DNA from: Pseudomonas asgharzadehiana
GTDB taxonomy: Bacteria > Pseudomonadota > Gammaproteobacteria > Pseudomonadales > Pseudomonadaceae
Assembly: GCF_019139815.1 (NCBI RefSeq)
Contig: NZ_CP077079.1
Span: 1,674,001 to 1,738,000 of the forward strand
DNA: 64,000 bases
Direction: 5' to 3'
In this document: piece after piece, positions 53,388 to 62,301 of the stretch
Layout of the letters: each line of letters starts with the position of its first letter
Numbering within the stretch: the stretch's first letter is position 1
Notes under the pieces: generated by a model
Seen by the model: only the letters and a program-made list of their open reading frames with translations
What the model was told of the DNA's origin: nothing
Databases searched by the model: none
Position numbers and translations under genes: made by a program

Positions 53388-54272
53388 TCAAACCGCAAAT
53401 GCATGCTGTGTCTGGCCTTGGCTGTAACGCAACCGGCTGATCGGCCGCTGCGGTTTCAAAAAGCCCACGACCGCGTCCCGACTGTCCCGGCATGCCGCTT
53501 TGTGTTCCATGTCCAGAAAATGTCCTGTCGCCGCAATGGTGCTGAAGCTGCTGTTGACCACATGCTGGCCAAACAGCTTGGCATCCTGGGCGCTGGTGTA
53601 TTCGTCCCATTCACCGTTCAAAAACAACACCGGAATGTCGATGGCCTTGGCTGCCTTGAGGTAGCACAGGCGATCGCTGTTGAGCACTTGGCTGATATGG
53701 AAGTGCATCTGCCCGTATTCGTGTTCGGCCAGGCTGCTGACATGTTTGTAGTTGAAACGTTTGAACAGCGACGGCAGGTGTTTGCCGATGGTGCTGTTGA
53801 CGAGGTGCCCCACGCGATCGCGGTCGAGGTTACCGAGGTAGTCGACGCCGCGTTCCAGGTAGTCGCGCATGGGCGCATTGATGACGGGCGAGAACGAGCT
53901 GATCACCGCTCTTTCCACACGGCGCGGGCGGTGGGCGAGGGCGACCAGGGTGGCGGCGCCGCCCCATGAGAATGACAGCACGTGTTCGGCGGCGAAGTGA
54001 TCGATCAACTCCAGAAGGATCTGGCCTTCGACTTCCTTCGTCAGCATTTGCTCATGGCGGTTATGGATTTTGGAGCGGCCAGCGTAGGGCTGGTCGTACA
54101 AAACCACATTGAATTGCGGGTGCAGGCTTTTCACGGTTTGGGCGAAGGATGCCGTGGTGGCCATGGAGCCGTTGACCAGGATGATGGTCTTTTCAGCAGC
54201 GTCCGCGCGATAGAACTCCGTGTAAACCCGATACTGACCCTGTATATCCAACACAGCGATTTCTGGCCTCAT
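53388..54272 (-). CDS. phaG: (R)-3-hydroxydecanoyl-ACP:CoA transacylase PhaG
   Basis: The protein has 294 residues starting MRPEIAVLDIQGQYRVYTEF, matching P. putida PhaG over this stretch. The alpha/beta-hydrolase fold with the nucleophile-elbow region LSFSWGGAATLVALAHRPRR and late His in AATGHFLDMEHKA are clear; PSLFKRFNYKHVSSLAEHEY is characteristic. It links fatty-acid synthesis to medium-chain polyhydroxyalkanoates by producing 3-hydroxyacyl precursors. RhlA is a relative, but PhaG is favoured by N-terminal identity and absence of rhlB. The longer upstream frame is rejected for lacking similarity. Confidence 0.92.
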   Translation of the reverse strand: MRPEIAVLDIQGQYRVYTEFYRADAAEKTIILVNGSMATTASFAQTVKSLHPQFNVVLYDQPYAGRSKIHNRHEQMLTKEVEGQILLELIDHFAAEHVLSFSWGGAATLVALAHRPRRVERAVISSFSPVINAPMRDYLERGVDYLGNLDRDRVGHLVNSTIGKHLPSLFKRFNYKHVSSLAEHEYGQMHFHISQVLNSDRLCYLKAAKAIDIPVLFLNGEWDEYTSAQDAKLFGQHVVNSSFSTIAATGHFLDMEHKAACRDSRDAVVGFLKPQRPISRLRYSQGQTQHAFAV

Positions 54273-54577
54273 GTCGTAAGACTCCTGGCAAGCGGGTAGG
54301 GCGCGCAGATAACTCTGCACGAGCTTTGTGACAGGTAGGCATACGCCTGGAAAAGGAAGGCCCATGTCGGTCCGATGACGGCTGGCCGGCGGGTGTTGTT
54401 ATGGCGGGCTGTTTGCCTGGAGGGCCCGTAGATCGAGCGCGGGCGATGGCAAGGTAGGTCTTGGAGGTTATAGGCGACTCGCCAGTCATCATTGGGCTGG
54501 TGAATGGGAGTCAAGCACAGACTCGGTATCACGCAAGTGGTTAAAAAGAGATTTGGCTTTCACCGGCCGAACGGTCG
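54273..54577. other. 305-base gap between phaG and rsuA, no gene seen
   Basis: No convincing frame, tRNA or terminator. It should hold the phaG promoter on the minus strand, but no clear sigma site was recognised. Confidence 0.5.
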
Positions 54578-55270
54578 TCAAACCTGATGGATTTCCTCAA
54601 CGGTCAACGCGCGATATTCGCCCGGCGCGAGTGCAGGATCCAGCTCAAGCGGCCCCATGCGTTCGCGATGCAAGCCAATCACTTTGTTGTTGAAGTACCC
54701 GAACATGCGCTTCACCTGGTGGTAACGCCCTTCGATGATGCTCAAGCGCGCCGTCGTCGGCCCCAGCACTGCCAGCTCGGCAGGTTGGGTGGTGAGGTCT
54801 TCAAACGCGAAGTACAGGCCGGCGGCAAACGTCGCCGCGTAATCGGGGCCGATAACGTCTTCAGTTTCTACCCGGTACACCTTGGGCAGTTTGGTCGTCG
54901 GTTGCGTGAGACGCCGCGACCACTGGCCGTCATTGGTGATCAACATCAGCCCGGTGGTATTGAAGTCCAGGCGCCCGGCAATATGCAGCTCGTTTTTATC
55001 CGACTCACGCAGTAAGTCGAGGACCGTGGGGTGTTGCGGGTCCGACGTTGCGCTCACGCACCCCTGGGGCTTGTGCAGCATAAAATAACGCGCCGGTTTG
55101 CCCGCCTGCAGCACTTCAGCATCAAGGCATACGCGGCTGAATTCGCGGACTTCGTAGTGAGGGTCGCTGACCGTCACGCCATCCACGCTGATCCGTCGTT
55201 CAACCAACAACCGTCGCGCTTGCTGGCGATTGAACCGCGGCAAGTTGCTGAGGAAGCGATCAACCCGCAT
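54578..55270 (-). CDS. rsuA: 16S rRNA pseudouridine synthase (RsuA type)
   Basis: The protein has 230 residues. S4-like RNA-binding N-terminus MRVDRFLSNLPRFNRQQARR, then the catalytic Asp in ELHIAGRLDFNTTGLMLITN and the KVYRVETEDVIG and EGRYHQVKRMFGYFNNKV motifs. It isomerises uridine 516 in 16S rRNA, by homology to RsuA. The ATG at 55270 overlaps the stop of the preceding Cys-rich gene by 11 bases. Confidence 0.9.
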   Translation of the reverse strand: MRVDRFLSNLPRFNRQQARRLLVERRISVDGVTVSDPHYEVREFSRVCLDAEVLQAGKPARYFMLHKPQGCVSATSDPQHPTVLDLLRESDKNELHIAGRLDFNTTGLMLITNDGQWSRRLTQPTTKLPKVYRVETEDVIGPDYAATFAAGLYFAFEDLTTQPAELAVLGPTTARLSIIEGRYHQVKRMFGYFNNKVIGLHRERMGPLELDPALAPGEYRALTVEEIHQV

Positions 55271-55472
55271 TGCGGTTGCGCAACTGTTCGTCCACTTGGG
55301 CGCAACGTGGGCACAGGCAAGCCTGGTTGCGCACTTCATCGGGCAGTGCTTGGAGCACCGCAGGGTCGATGGTGACGCTGTAGCACCAGCAGGCCTGGTC
55401 GGCGGTACGCGGGTCGGCCAGGGAGCAGTCGTTGCGGGCGCCGCAGGCGGGACAAAGGGTTGGCGTGGTCAT
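55260..55472 (-). CDS. Cysteine-rich CWC-family protein
   Basis: The protein has 70 residues from the ATG at 55472; an ATG at 55493 adds 7 residues. Cys pairs at LCPACGARNDC, ACWCY and ACLCPRCAQ are the CWC zinc-binding-like pattern. It overlaps rsuA by 11 bases on the same strand, so translation is probably coupled. Function unknown. Confidence 0.8.
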   Translation of the reverse strand: MTTPTLCPACGARNDCSLADPRTADQACWCYSVTIDPAVLQALPDEVRNQACLCPRCAQVDEQLRNRNAG

Positions 55473-55540
55473 GGGGCGGGCTGCATCGGGCATGGTTCGC
55501 TTGGACCTGCACGATACAGCGCCCACCCTCGACCGGCTAC

Positions 55541-55755
55541 TTACAAATGGAACTTGCTGACCAGCCCATTGAACGAAGTGGCCAGGCGCGACAGGGCCTG
55601 GATGTCTGGGTGCGATGGGCCTGTGCTCGCACCTCACCGGCGCGAGCTGCTTCGATTGCCGCGTTGAGCGCCAGCAGCTTGGTCTGGTCGGTAATGCTGC
55701 GGATCACATCATGTATCAAGTTGTTACCGAAACGCACCAGATTCGGTTTTTGATG
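55541..55755 (-). pseudogene. Remnant of a methyl-accepting chemotaxis protein
   Basis: The minus strand reads NLIHDVIRSITDQTKLLALN and AAIEAARAGE, the strictly conserved MCP signalling hairpin, after an in-frame stop. About 10 codons later the frame shifts to ALSRLATSFNGLVSKFHL then a stop, which is a typical MCP C-terminus. The sensor, membrane and most of the signalling domain are lost. Decayed chemoreceptor gene. Confidence 0.85.
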
Positions 55756-55838
55756 TCAGATATTTCGTCATTCAGTGAAAGCTGTATGCCGCCCTTCAGC
55801 GTCGCTGGAGGTGCTCTTTCGCGGTCCAGGAGGCCGCC

Positions 55839-56216
55839 ATGTATCGACGACTGCTGCTCAGCGCTTTACTCGGTCTAACCCTTTGCGCTTGTGTGCCCTA
55901 CTACGATGGAGGCCAAAGCTACTATCGATCCGAGGTCTACACCTCACCGGCGCCGGCGTACTACTACGGTGGTGGCTCCGCGTACCCGTACCGCCGGGAT
56001 TACTACCCGTCGCCACGCTATTACGCGCCTGCACCGCGTTACTACTCTGCGCCACGTTATTACCAGCCTGCACCGCGCTACTATCCGTCGGGACCAAGGG
56101 CCGGTTATCGGCCTTACCCGAACCAGGGCTGGGGCGATCGTTGGGGCAACGGTGGGCGTGGGCGCGGTGAGCATGGACGCGGCGGTCATGGCGGTGACCG
56201 GGGTGGGCACCGTTGA
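55839..56216 (+). CDS. Tyr/Pro-rich lipoprotein with PRYY repeats
   Basis: The protein has 125 residues with AGGAGG 6 bases before the ATG. Lipobox at LTLCACVPYY (Cys18). The exported part has repeated PRYY or RRDYY units (five between residues 52 and 82) and a Gly/Arg/His-rich tail (GEHGRGGHGGDRGGHR). Low complexity; function unknown. Followed by a strong terminator. Confidence 0.75.
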   Translation: MYRRLLLSALLGLTLCACVPYYDGGQSYYRSEVYTSPAPAYYYGGGSAYPYRRDYYPSPRYYAPAPRYYSAPRYYQPAPRYYPSGPRAGYRPYPNQGWGDRWGNGGRGRGEHGRGGHGGDRGGHR

Positions 56217-56231
56217 CAGGTCCCATGACAA

Positions 56232-56256
56232 AGCGGCGCATGAAGCGCCGCTTTTT
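56232..56256 (+). terminator. Rho-independent terminator after the PRYY lipoprotein
   Basis: AGCGGCGC (56232-56239) pairs with GCGCCGCT (56245-56252), followed by T6. It lies between converging genes. Confidence 0.88.
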
Positions 56257-56270
56257 TGTGGGCCGATATC

Positions 56271-57386
56271 TCAATAATCGGACAAGTCGGCCAACGGGTG
56301 GCGACCTTCCCACGCCTTGGTAAAGTGCGCCTGCACTACGGTTTCCGGGATCTTGTCGATGTCCGTCCAATGCCAGTGGGGCTTCTGGTCCTTGTCGATC
56401 AACCGCGCGCGCACGCCTTCGCTGAATTCCGGGTGACGGCAACAATTGAGGCTCAGCGTGTATTCCATCTGGAACACCTGGGCCAGGGACAAATGGCGGG
56501 CGCGCTGGATTTGTTCCCATACCAGGTGGGCGGTCAGTGGGCAGCCTTCGCTCATGGTTTTGCCGGCGCGGCTGAATAATGGGTCGGCGTGATCGCGCAA
56601 TTGGCTGATGGCGCGCCAGGCGCCGTGTACATCCCCCACATCCAGCCACGCGTCGATCTGCGCCCGGCGGGGCAGCCATTGCGCTTCGGGTAGCTGGCCC
56701 ACGGCCTCCTGAGCCAGGGCCTTGAGCAGGCTGTTGAGCTGCATCGCGGTCTGTTCCTGCCAGTTCAGTTGCAGCAAGCCGTCGAGCAGTTCGTCTTGTT
56801 GATCGTCGCGCAGGAAACGGTCGGCCAGCCCCAAATCCAAGGCATCTCTACCGTTGAGATGGGCGCCGGTGAGCCCGAGGAACACCCCCAGTTTCCCCGG
56901 CAGGCGCGACAGAAACCAACTGGCACCCACGTCCGGATACAAGCCGATGCTGATCTCGGGCATGGCCAACCGACTGCTCGGCGTAACGATGCGTATGGCC
57001 GCGCTCTGCAGCAGGCCCATGCCACCGCCCAGCACGTAGCCGTGGCCCCAGCAGATCAGCGGTTTTGGATAGGTATGCAGGCGATAGTCGAGACGGTATT
57101 CCGCAGCAAAGAACTGCGAGGCCAGTGCCGGTACTTCGCCTGGCTGCTCAAGGCAGGCCAGGGCCAGGCTGCGCACTTCGCCACCCGCGCAAAACGCTTT
57201 GGGGCCGTTGCCGCGCACTAACACGCAGACGATTTGCGGGTCTTTGGCCCAGGCATCCAGGCGCTCGCCCAGGGCCAGGATCATCGGCAGGGAGAGGGCA
57301 TTGAGAGACTTTTCAGCATCGAGGCTGGCGATGCCGATACGGGCGCCGGCGCTGCCGGTCAGCTCTTGGAAGTGCAGGTTCATCAT
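56271..57386 (-). CDS. 3-hydroxyisobutyryl-CoA hydrolase-like enoyl-CoA hydratase/isomerase
   Basis: The protein has 371 residues from the first of two adjacent ATGs (57386). Crotonase fold: VRGNGPKAFCAGGEVRSLAL near 56, GHGYVLGGGMGLLQSAAIRI near 114 and MPEISIGLYPDVGASWFLSR near 143. The Glu-Asp pattern in the last motif and the long C-terminal domain (ECH_2) are those of 3-hydroxyisobutyryl-CoA hydrolase, in valine catabolism. Other valine genes are not adjacent, so the pathway role is inferred. Confidence 0.85.
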   Translation of the reverse strand: MMNLHFQELTGSAGARIGIASLDAEKSLNALSLPMILALGERLDAWAKDPQIVCVLVRGNGPKAFCAGGEVRSLALACLEQPGEVPALASQFFAAEYRLDYRLHTYPKPLICWGHGYVLGGGMGLLQSAAIRIVTPSSRLAMPEISIGLYPDVGASWFLSRLPGKLGVFLGLTGAHLNGRDALDLGLADRFLRDDQQDELLDGLLQLNWQEQTAMQLNSLLKALAQEAVGQLPEAQWLPRRAQIDAWLDVGDVHGAWRAISQLRDHADPLFSRAGKTMSEGCPLTAHLVWEQIQRARHLSLAQVFQMEYTLSLNCCRHPEFSEGVRARLIDKDQKPHWHWTDIDKIPETVVQAHFTKAWEGRHPLADLSDY

Positions 57387-57518
57387 GACCTCATTCAAGA
57401 AGGTGAAGGATGAGTATGGTCGCGCCAAGGGAAAGTGCGGGTGGTGTGTTAGATCAATTGACAAGCGGGGTCGGCTTTCCTAGGGTTCGCCCATTCTTTT
57501 TTACACGATGACCTCACG

Positions 57519-58211
57519 ATGACCGAAGGCGACCGCATCAAACTCGAACCCAGCTGGAAACACGCCCTGCGCGATGAATTCGACAAGCCTTACATGACTC
57601 AGTTGCGCGAGTTCCTGCGCCAGGAGCACGCCGCCGGCAAAGAGATCTACCCGCCCGGCCCGCTGATTTTCAATGCGCTTAACTCAACCCCGCTGGACAA
57701 CGTCAAAGTGGTGATCCTCGGGCAAGACCCCTACCACGGCCCTGGCCAGGCCCACGGTTTGTGCTTCTCGGTGCAGCCGGGCGTGCCGGCGCCACCGTCG
57801 TTGGTCAATATCTATAAAGAACTCAAGCGCGACCTGAACATCGACATCCCCAACCACGGCTACCTGCAAAATTGGGCCGACCAAGGGGTGCTGATGCTCA
57901 ACACCACCATGACCGTTGAACGCGCCAACGCCAACGCCCATGCGGGCAAGGGCTGGCAGTTCTTTACCGATCGGATTATCGAAGTGGTCAGCGAGCATCA
58001 GCCGCATCTGGTGTTTTTGCTGTGGGGCGCCCATGCGCAAAGCAAGCAGAAGCTGATCGATGCCACCAAGCACTTGGTGCTGACGTCGGTGCATCCGTCG
58101 CCGTTGTCGGCGTATCGCGGGTTTTTGGGGTGCGGTCATTTCAGCCGCACCAACAAGTTTCTTGAGCAGAACGGCGAAACGCCGATTGAATGGCGGTTGC
58201 CACCGCTCTGA
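57519..58211 (+). CDS. ung: Uracil-DNA glycosylase
   Basis: The protein has 230 residues. Catalytic water-activating loop [20 protein letters not shown] near 64, NTTMTV near 126 and the minor-groove [19 protein letters not shown] near 191 are the family-1 UDG motifs. It removes uracil from DNA in base-excision repair. Divergent from the CoA hydrolase gene. Confidence 0.95.
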   Translation: MTEGDRIKLEPSWKHALRDEFDKPYMTQLREFLRQEHAAGKEIYPPGPLIFNALNSTPLDNVKVVILGQDPYHGPGQAHGLCFSVQPGVPAPPSLVNIYKELKRDLNIDIPNHGYLQNWADQGVLMLNTTMTVERANANAHAGKGWQFFTDRIIEVVSEHQPHLVFLLWGAHAQSKQKLIDATKHLVLTSVHPSPLSAYRGFLGCGHFSRTNKFLEQNGETPIEWRLPPL

Positions 58212-58215
58212 GGGC

Positions 58216-59253
58216 TCAGGCCTTATCCGGCTGGCGGTTCCAATGCCGGAACAATGGCTCCGCCAAAAACAATACAAACAACAAGCGCATCACTTGCATC
58301 GCCGTGACCAACGGCACAGACAGTTGCAGGGTCTCGGCCGTGAGGCTCATCTCGGCAATGCCGCCCGGCATCATGCCCAGGGTCAGGGAGCGCAGGTCGA
58401 GGTGGGTCAGGGCACTCAAGCCCACCGCCGCCAGTGTCGCCAAGGCCATGGTCAGCGCCGTGCCGATCAGGGTGCGCCCCATGAATGACGGCGCGCTGCG
58501 AAAAAACTGACGGTTGAAGTGGCAACCCAGGCCGCTGCCGATCAGCCATTGGCCAATCTGGCTGCCGCCGTCGGGCAGGCCGATATGCAGGTCCCACTCC
58601 ACGCTGGCGGTGGCGCTGACCAACAACGGTCCGAACAACCACGGGTTTGGCTGATGCAAACGCTGCCAGCCCCACGCCACCAGCGCGCCGACGGGAAACA
58701 GCAACGCCAGCCAGGCCCAGCTGACCGGTGCCGGATGAAACTGCGGCGCGCCGCCTCCCAGCAAATACTTGAAGATCGCCGGTACACACAGCACCACCAC
58801 CAGCACCCGCAAACTCTGACCCGCCGCGACACGGCTGAGCACCGCGCCATTGCGGGCGCCGAGGTTGACCATCTCGCCGGAGCCGCCCGGCATGCTGGAG
58901 AAAAACGCGGTGGCTCGGTCTTCACCACTGCGGCGCATCAGCCACACACCGACCACGCTCGACAGGCTGGTGACCAGCGCGCCGAAGAAGATCAGGCCGA
59001 AGTGGCTCATCACCTGCTCGATCACCAGCGGCGTGAAATGCAGCCCGATGCCGATGCCCACCACCCATTGGCCGCATTTTCGCCCGCCGGGAATTTCGGC
59101 CAATTGCCACGGCGTGAGGCAGCGCACCAGGATGATCGCCAGCAGCGAGCCGACCATGTACGGCAACGGCCAGCCGACGAGGCTGGCCAGGTAACCGCCG
59201 GCCAGGCCGACCAGCGGTGTTGCCCACCATTGTTTAAAGGTGACCTCAGACAT
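58216..59253 (-). CDS. AbrB-family putative transporter
   Basis: The protein has 345 residues with about ten membrane segments. Two repeats of the AbrB 'membrane protein AbrB duplication' type: GGYLASLVGWPLPYMVGSLL and GRTLIGTALTMALATLAAVG with MMPGGIAEMSLTAETLQL and SMPGGSGEMVNLGARNGAVL. PGG(S/I)xEM is the hallmark. The ATG lies inside the tctA end (8-base overlap), so it is co-translated with the tricarboxylate transporter. Its function is unproven; it is not the DNA-binding AbrB of Bacillus. Confidence 0.87.
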   Translation of the reverse strand: MSEVTFKQWWATPLVGLAGGYLASLVGWPLPYMVGSLLAIILVRCLTPWQLAEIPGGRKCGQWVVGIGIGLHFTPLVIEQVMSHFGLIFFGALVTSLSSVVGVWLMRRSGEDRATAFFSSMPGGSGEMVNLGARNGAVLSRVAAGQSLRVLVVVLCVPAIFKYLLGGGAPQFHPAPVSWAWLALLFPVGALVAWGWQRLHQPNPWLFGPLLVSATASVEWDLHIGLPDGGSQIGQWLIGSGLGCHFNRQFFRSAPSFMGRTLIGTALTMALATLAAVGLSALTHLDLRSLTLGMMPGGIAEMSLTAETLQLSVPLVTAMQVMRLLFVLFLAEPLFRHWNRQPDKA

Positions 59254-60760
59254 CGGCCAGTGCACGACGCTGTTGCACACGTTTACGCCAGATACGCAGC
59301 AGCGGTACGAACAGCATGATCGCGGTCAATACCCAGACGCCGAAGGTGATAGGGCTCGACCAGAGGATCTCCAGCGCACCGTTGGAGATCGACAGCGCGC
59401 GCCGCAGGTTCTGCTCCATCAGGCCACCGAGGATAAAGCCCAGCAGCAGCGGCGACAGCGGAAAGTCGAGCTTGCGCAGGATGTAGCCGAAGATGCCGAT
59501 GGCGATCATCAGGAACAGATCGAAGGTGGTGGCATGCACTGCATAGACGCCTATCGCAGTGATAATGGCGATCACCGGCACCAGTGCCCAGTTCGGCACG
59601 GCGAGGATACGCGTAAAGATGCGGATCATCGGGATGTTGAGGATCACCAGCATAATGTTGGCGATAAACAACGACGCGATCAGGCCCCAGACAATGTCCG
59701 GTTGCTGTTGGAACAGCAGCGGGCCCGGCGTGATGTTGTACAGCGACAGGGCACCGATCATCACCGCCGTGGTACCCGAGCCTGGAACGCCGAGGGTCAG
59801 CATCGGCACCATGGCGCCGCAGACTGACGCGCCGATGGCTGTTTCCGGCGCGGCCAGGCCACGCATATCGCCTTGGCCGAATTTGCCGCTGGCACCCGCG
59901 ATACGTTTCTCAGTCATGTAGGCCACGGCCGAAGCCATGGTCGCTCCGGCACCCGGCAACACACCGATGATGAAGCCCGACACGCCGCAACGGATATTCA
60001 CGGTCAACACCGACAAGGCTTCCTTGACGTTGAACATCATGCGTCCGGTGGCTTTCACCGCTTCCTGACCACGGTGGGTTTTTTCCAGGAGCAGCAGAAT
60101 CTCACTGATGGAGAACAGGCCCAGCACCAACACCACGAACTGGATGCCGTCGGTGAGGTGGATGTTGTCGCCGGTAAAACGGTACACGCCACTGTTGGCG
60201 TCGATGCCGACGGCCGAGAGGAACAGGCCAATCAGCGCCGCTACAAAGGTCTTGAGGGGCTTGTCGCCGGCCATGCCGCCCAGGCAGACAATCGCGAACA
60301 CCATGAGTACGAAATATTCCGCCGGACCGAAGGCAATCGCCCATTTGGCCAGCAGCGGGGCAAACAGCACCATGCCGCAGGTGGCGATAAACGCGCCGAT
60401 GAACGAACTCCACGCCGACAACGACAGCGCTACGCCGGCCAGGCCTTTACGGGCCATTGGGTAGCCGTCGAGGGTGGTCATCACGGTGGAGGCTTCACCC
60501 GGAATGTTGAGCAGGATCGAGCTGATACGGCCGCCGTATTCACAGCCCAGGTACACCGCCGCCAACAGGATCAGTGCCGACTCCGGCGGCAGGCCCAGGG
60601 CGAACGCGATGGGGATCAACAGCGCCACGCCGTTGATCGGGCCCAGGCCCGGCAACAGGCCGACCACCGTACCTATCAAGGTGCCGCACAGCGCGGTCAC
60701 CAGGTTATAGGGGCTCAGCGCGATGCCGAAGCCCTGGCCCAAATAGCCAAAAGTATCCAT
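59246..60760 (-). CDS. tctA: Tripartite tricarboxylate transporter, large membrane subunit
   Basis: The protein has 504 residues with about 12 membrane segments. LIGTVVGLLPGLGPINGVAL, YGGRISSILLNIPGEASTVM and FIIGVLPGAGATMASAVAYM with APETAIGASVCGAMVPMLTL GVPGSGTTAVM are TctA hallmarks (the GxPGxG-type motifs). It carries the permease activity for citrate-like acids delivered by TctC. It begins 1 base after tctB and overlaps the abrB-like gene by 8. Confidence 0.93.
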   Translation of the reverse strand: MDTFGYLGQGFGIALSPYNLVTALCGTLIGTVVGLLPGLGPINGVALLIPIAFALGLPPESALILLAAVYLGCEYGGRISSILLNIPGEASTVMTTLDGYPMARKGLAGVALSLSAWSSFIGAFIATCGMVLFAPLLAKWAIAFGPAEYFVLMVFAIVCLGGMAGDKPLKTFVAALIGLFLSAVGIDANSGVYRFTGDNIHLTDGIQFVVLVLGLFSISEILLLLEKTHRGQEAVKATGRMMFNVKEALSVLTVNIRCGVSGFIIGVLPGAGATMASAVAYMTEKRIAGASGKFGQGDMRGLAAPETAIGASVCGAMVPMLTLGVPGSGTTAVMIGALSLYNITPGPLLFQQQPDIVWGLIASLFIANIMLVILNIPMIRIFTRILAVPNWALVPVIAIITAIGVYAVHATTFDLFLMIAIGIFGYILRKLDFPLSPLLLGFILGGLMEQNLRRALSISNGALEILWSSPITFGVWVLTAIMLFVPLLRIWRKRVQQRRALADV

Positions 60761-60761
60761 A

Positions 60762-61220
60762 TCAGTTCTCCAGAACGTCGAGCAGACCGAGGGGGAGCGG
60801 TACGTCCATGGTTTTATCGAACAACAGATAAAGACCGACGCTCATCAAGGTGATGATCACCGCACCGGGCAACCAGCGGCCGCCGTACAGCCGTGCCATC
60901 GGTATACCGATCAGCATGCTGCTGAGGATGAAACCCAGGGATTCGAAAGTGCCGGCAAACACCAGCAACAACACCACACAGATCGCGATCTTGATCAGTG
61001 TCGGTCGGTCCAGCGCGGGTTCGTCGTCGGTGTGTTTGGTCGGTTGCGGGCGAATCAGCATATAAACAAGCGCCAGCCCCATCAGCCCGAGCAGCAGCAA
61101 TGGGAAGGCCCTGGGCCCTACGGGCTCGTAGGAAAAGGCCGCCTGATACGGCCAGGCCATCAGCGCCAAGCCGACACAGGCCAGTAACAGCACGGCCGCG
61201 AAAATGCGTTGTAAGAGCAT
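60762..61220 (-). CDS. tctB: Tripartite tricarboxylate transporter, small membrane subunit
   Basis: The protein has 152 residues with four membrane segments, starting MLLQRIFAAVLLLACVGLAL. SYEPVGPRAFPLLLLGLMGL matches TctB. It partners TctA. The start at 61220 lies 63 bases after tctC. Confidence 0.88.
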   Translation of the reverse strand: MLLQRIFAAVLLLACVGLALMAWPYQAAFSYEPVGPRAFPLLLLGLMGLALVYMLIRPQPTKHTDDEPALDRPTLIKIAICVVLLLVFAGTFESLGFILSSMLIGIPMARLYGGRWLPGAVIITLMSVGLYLLFDKTMDVPLPLGLLDVLEN

Positions 61221-61283
61221 GGGAAACTCCTGGGCCACGTCTGTGCTGCGCAAAGACGTGGCTGCGCGAACAGGGGGGGGCGT

Positions 61284-62267
61284 TTACTGGATCAGGCCAA
61301 ACTCTTTGGCCAACACTTTGTAGTCAGCCACCTGCTTCTTCACGTAGGTGTCCAGCTCCGGGCCGGTCATGGCGAACGGGAACAGCTCGCGTTGGTCACG
61401 CAGCTTGGCGAACTCGTCGGAGGCCAGCAGTTTGTCGAAGGCGTCTTTCCACCAGGCGTACTCGGCATCGCTGACTTTTGGCCCCAGGTAGAAACCGCGT
61501 ACCACCGGCCAGACGATGTCGTAGCCTTGCTCCTTGGCGGTCGGGATGTCTTTCATTTCGGGCTCGTCCAGGCGCTTCTCGGAGAACACCGCCAACAGGC
61601 GCATGTCACCGCTGAGGATGTGCGGCATGGAGTCGGAGATGTCGGTACTGCCGACCTGGATGTGACCCCCGAGCAGAGCGGTGGCGATTTCACCGCCGCC
61701 TTCAAGGGCCACGTAACGCAACTCGCGCGGGTTGATCCCGGCGGCCTTGGCGATCAGGGCGGTTTGCATCCAGTCCTGGCTGCCGACGGTGCCGCCGGAA
61801 CCGATCACTACGCTACCCGGATCTTTCTTCAAGGCTTTTACGAGGTCGTCAAGAGACTTGTAGGGCGAATCGCTTTTCACCGCGATGGCGCCGTAGCTGG
61901 TGCCGACCGCGGCCAACCAGCGCACCGCGCTTTCGTCGAAACGCCCGAACTTGCCCTGGGCCAGGTTCAGCAGCGAACCACTGGACCAGGCCACCAGGGT
62001 GCCGGCGTCGGCAGGGCGCTGGGCGACCACCGCGTTGTAGGCCACCGCGCCCACGCCGCCGGGCATGTAGGTCACGCGCATCGGCTTGCTCAGCAACTTC
62101 TCGTTGACCAGCGCGCTTTGCGCCAGTTTGCACGTCAGGTCAAAACCACCGCCGGGGGAGGCCGGGGCGATGCATTCCGGGCGCTTGGGCTCATCGGCGG
62201 CCAGCAGTTGGCCGGCAAACAGCATGCAGCCGGCGGCGAGGGCCAATTTACGCAGTGAAGGGGTCAT
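61284..62267 (-). CDS. tctC: Tricarboxylate-binding periplasmic protein TctC
   Basis: The protein has 327 residues; signal peptide MTPSLRKLALAAGCMLFAGQ then LLA. CIAPASPGGGFDLTCKLAQS and YMPGGVGAVAYNAVVAQRPA are TctC/BUG binding-site loops, as is IGSGGTVGSQDWMQTALIAK. It delivers tricarboxylates to TctAB. GGAG lies 8 bases before the chosen ATG (62267); an ATG 4 codons earlier has no such site. An AACAACAA motif (62282-62289) lies just upstream, a possible Crc/Hfq target. Confidence 0.92.
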   Translation of the reverse strand: MTPSLRKLALAAGCMLFAGQLLAADEPKRPECIAPASPGGGFDLTCKLAQSALVNEKLLSKPMRVTYMPGGVGAVAYNAVVAQRPADAGTLVAWSSGSLLNLAQGKFGRFDESAVRWLAAVGTSYGAIAVKSDSPYKSLDDLVKALKKDPGSVVIGSGGTVGSQDWMQTALIAKAAGINPRELRYVALEGGGEIATALLGGHIQVGSTDISDSMPHILSGDMRLLAVFSEKRLDEPEMKDIPTAKEQGYDIVWPVVRGFYLGPKVSDAEYAWWKDAFDKLLASDEFAKLRDQRELFPFAMTGPELDTYVKKQVADYKVLAKEFGLIQ

Positions 62268-62281
62268 GGTTATCTCCATCG

Positions 62282-62289
62282 TTGTTGTT
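62282..62289 (-). promoter_or_regulatory. Candidate Crc/Hfq site before tctC
   Basis: The minus strand reads AACAACAA, an AAnAAnAA motif 15 bases before the tctC ATG, within reach of the ribosome binding site. Confidence 0.45.
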
Positions 62290-62301
62290 ATGGGGTTCTA
62301 C

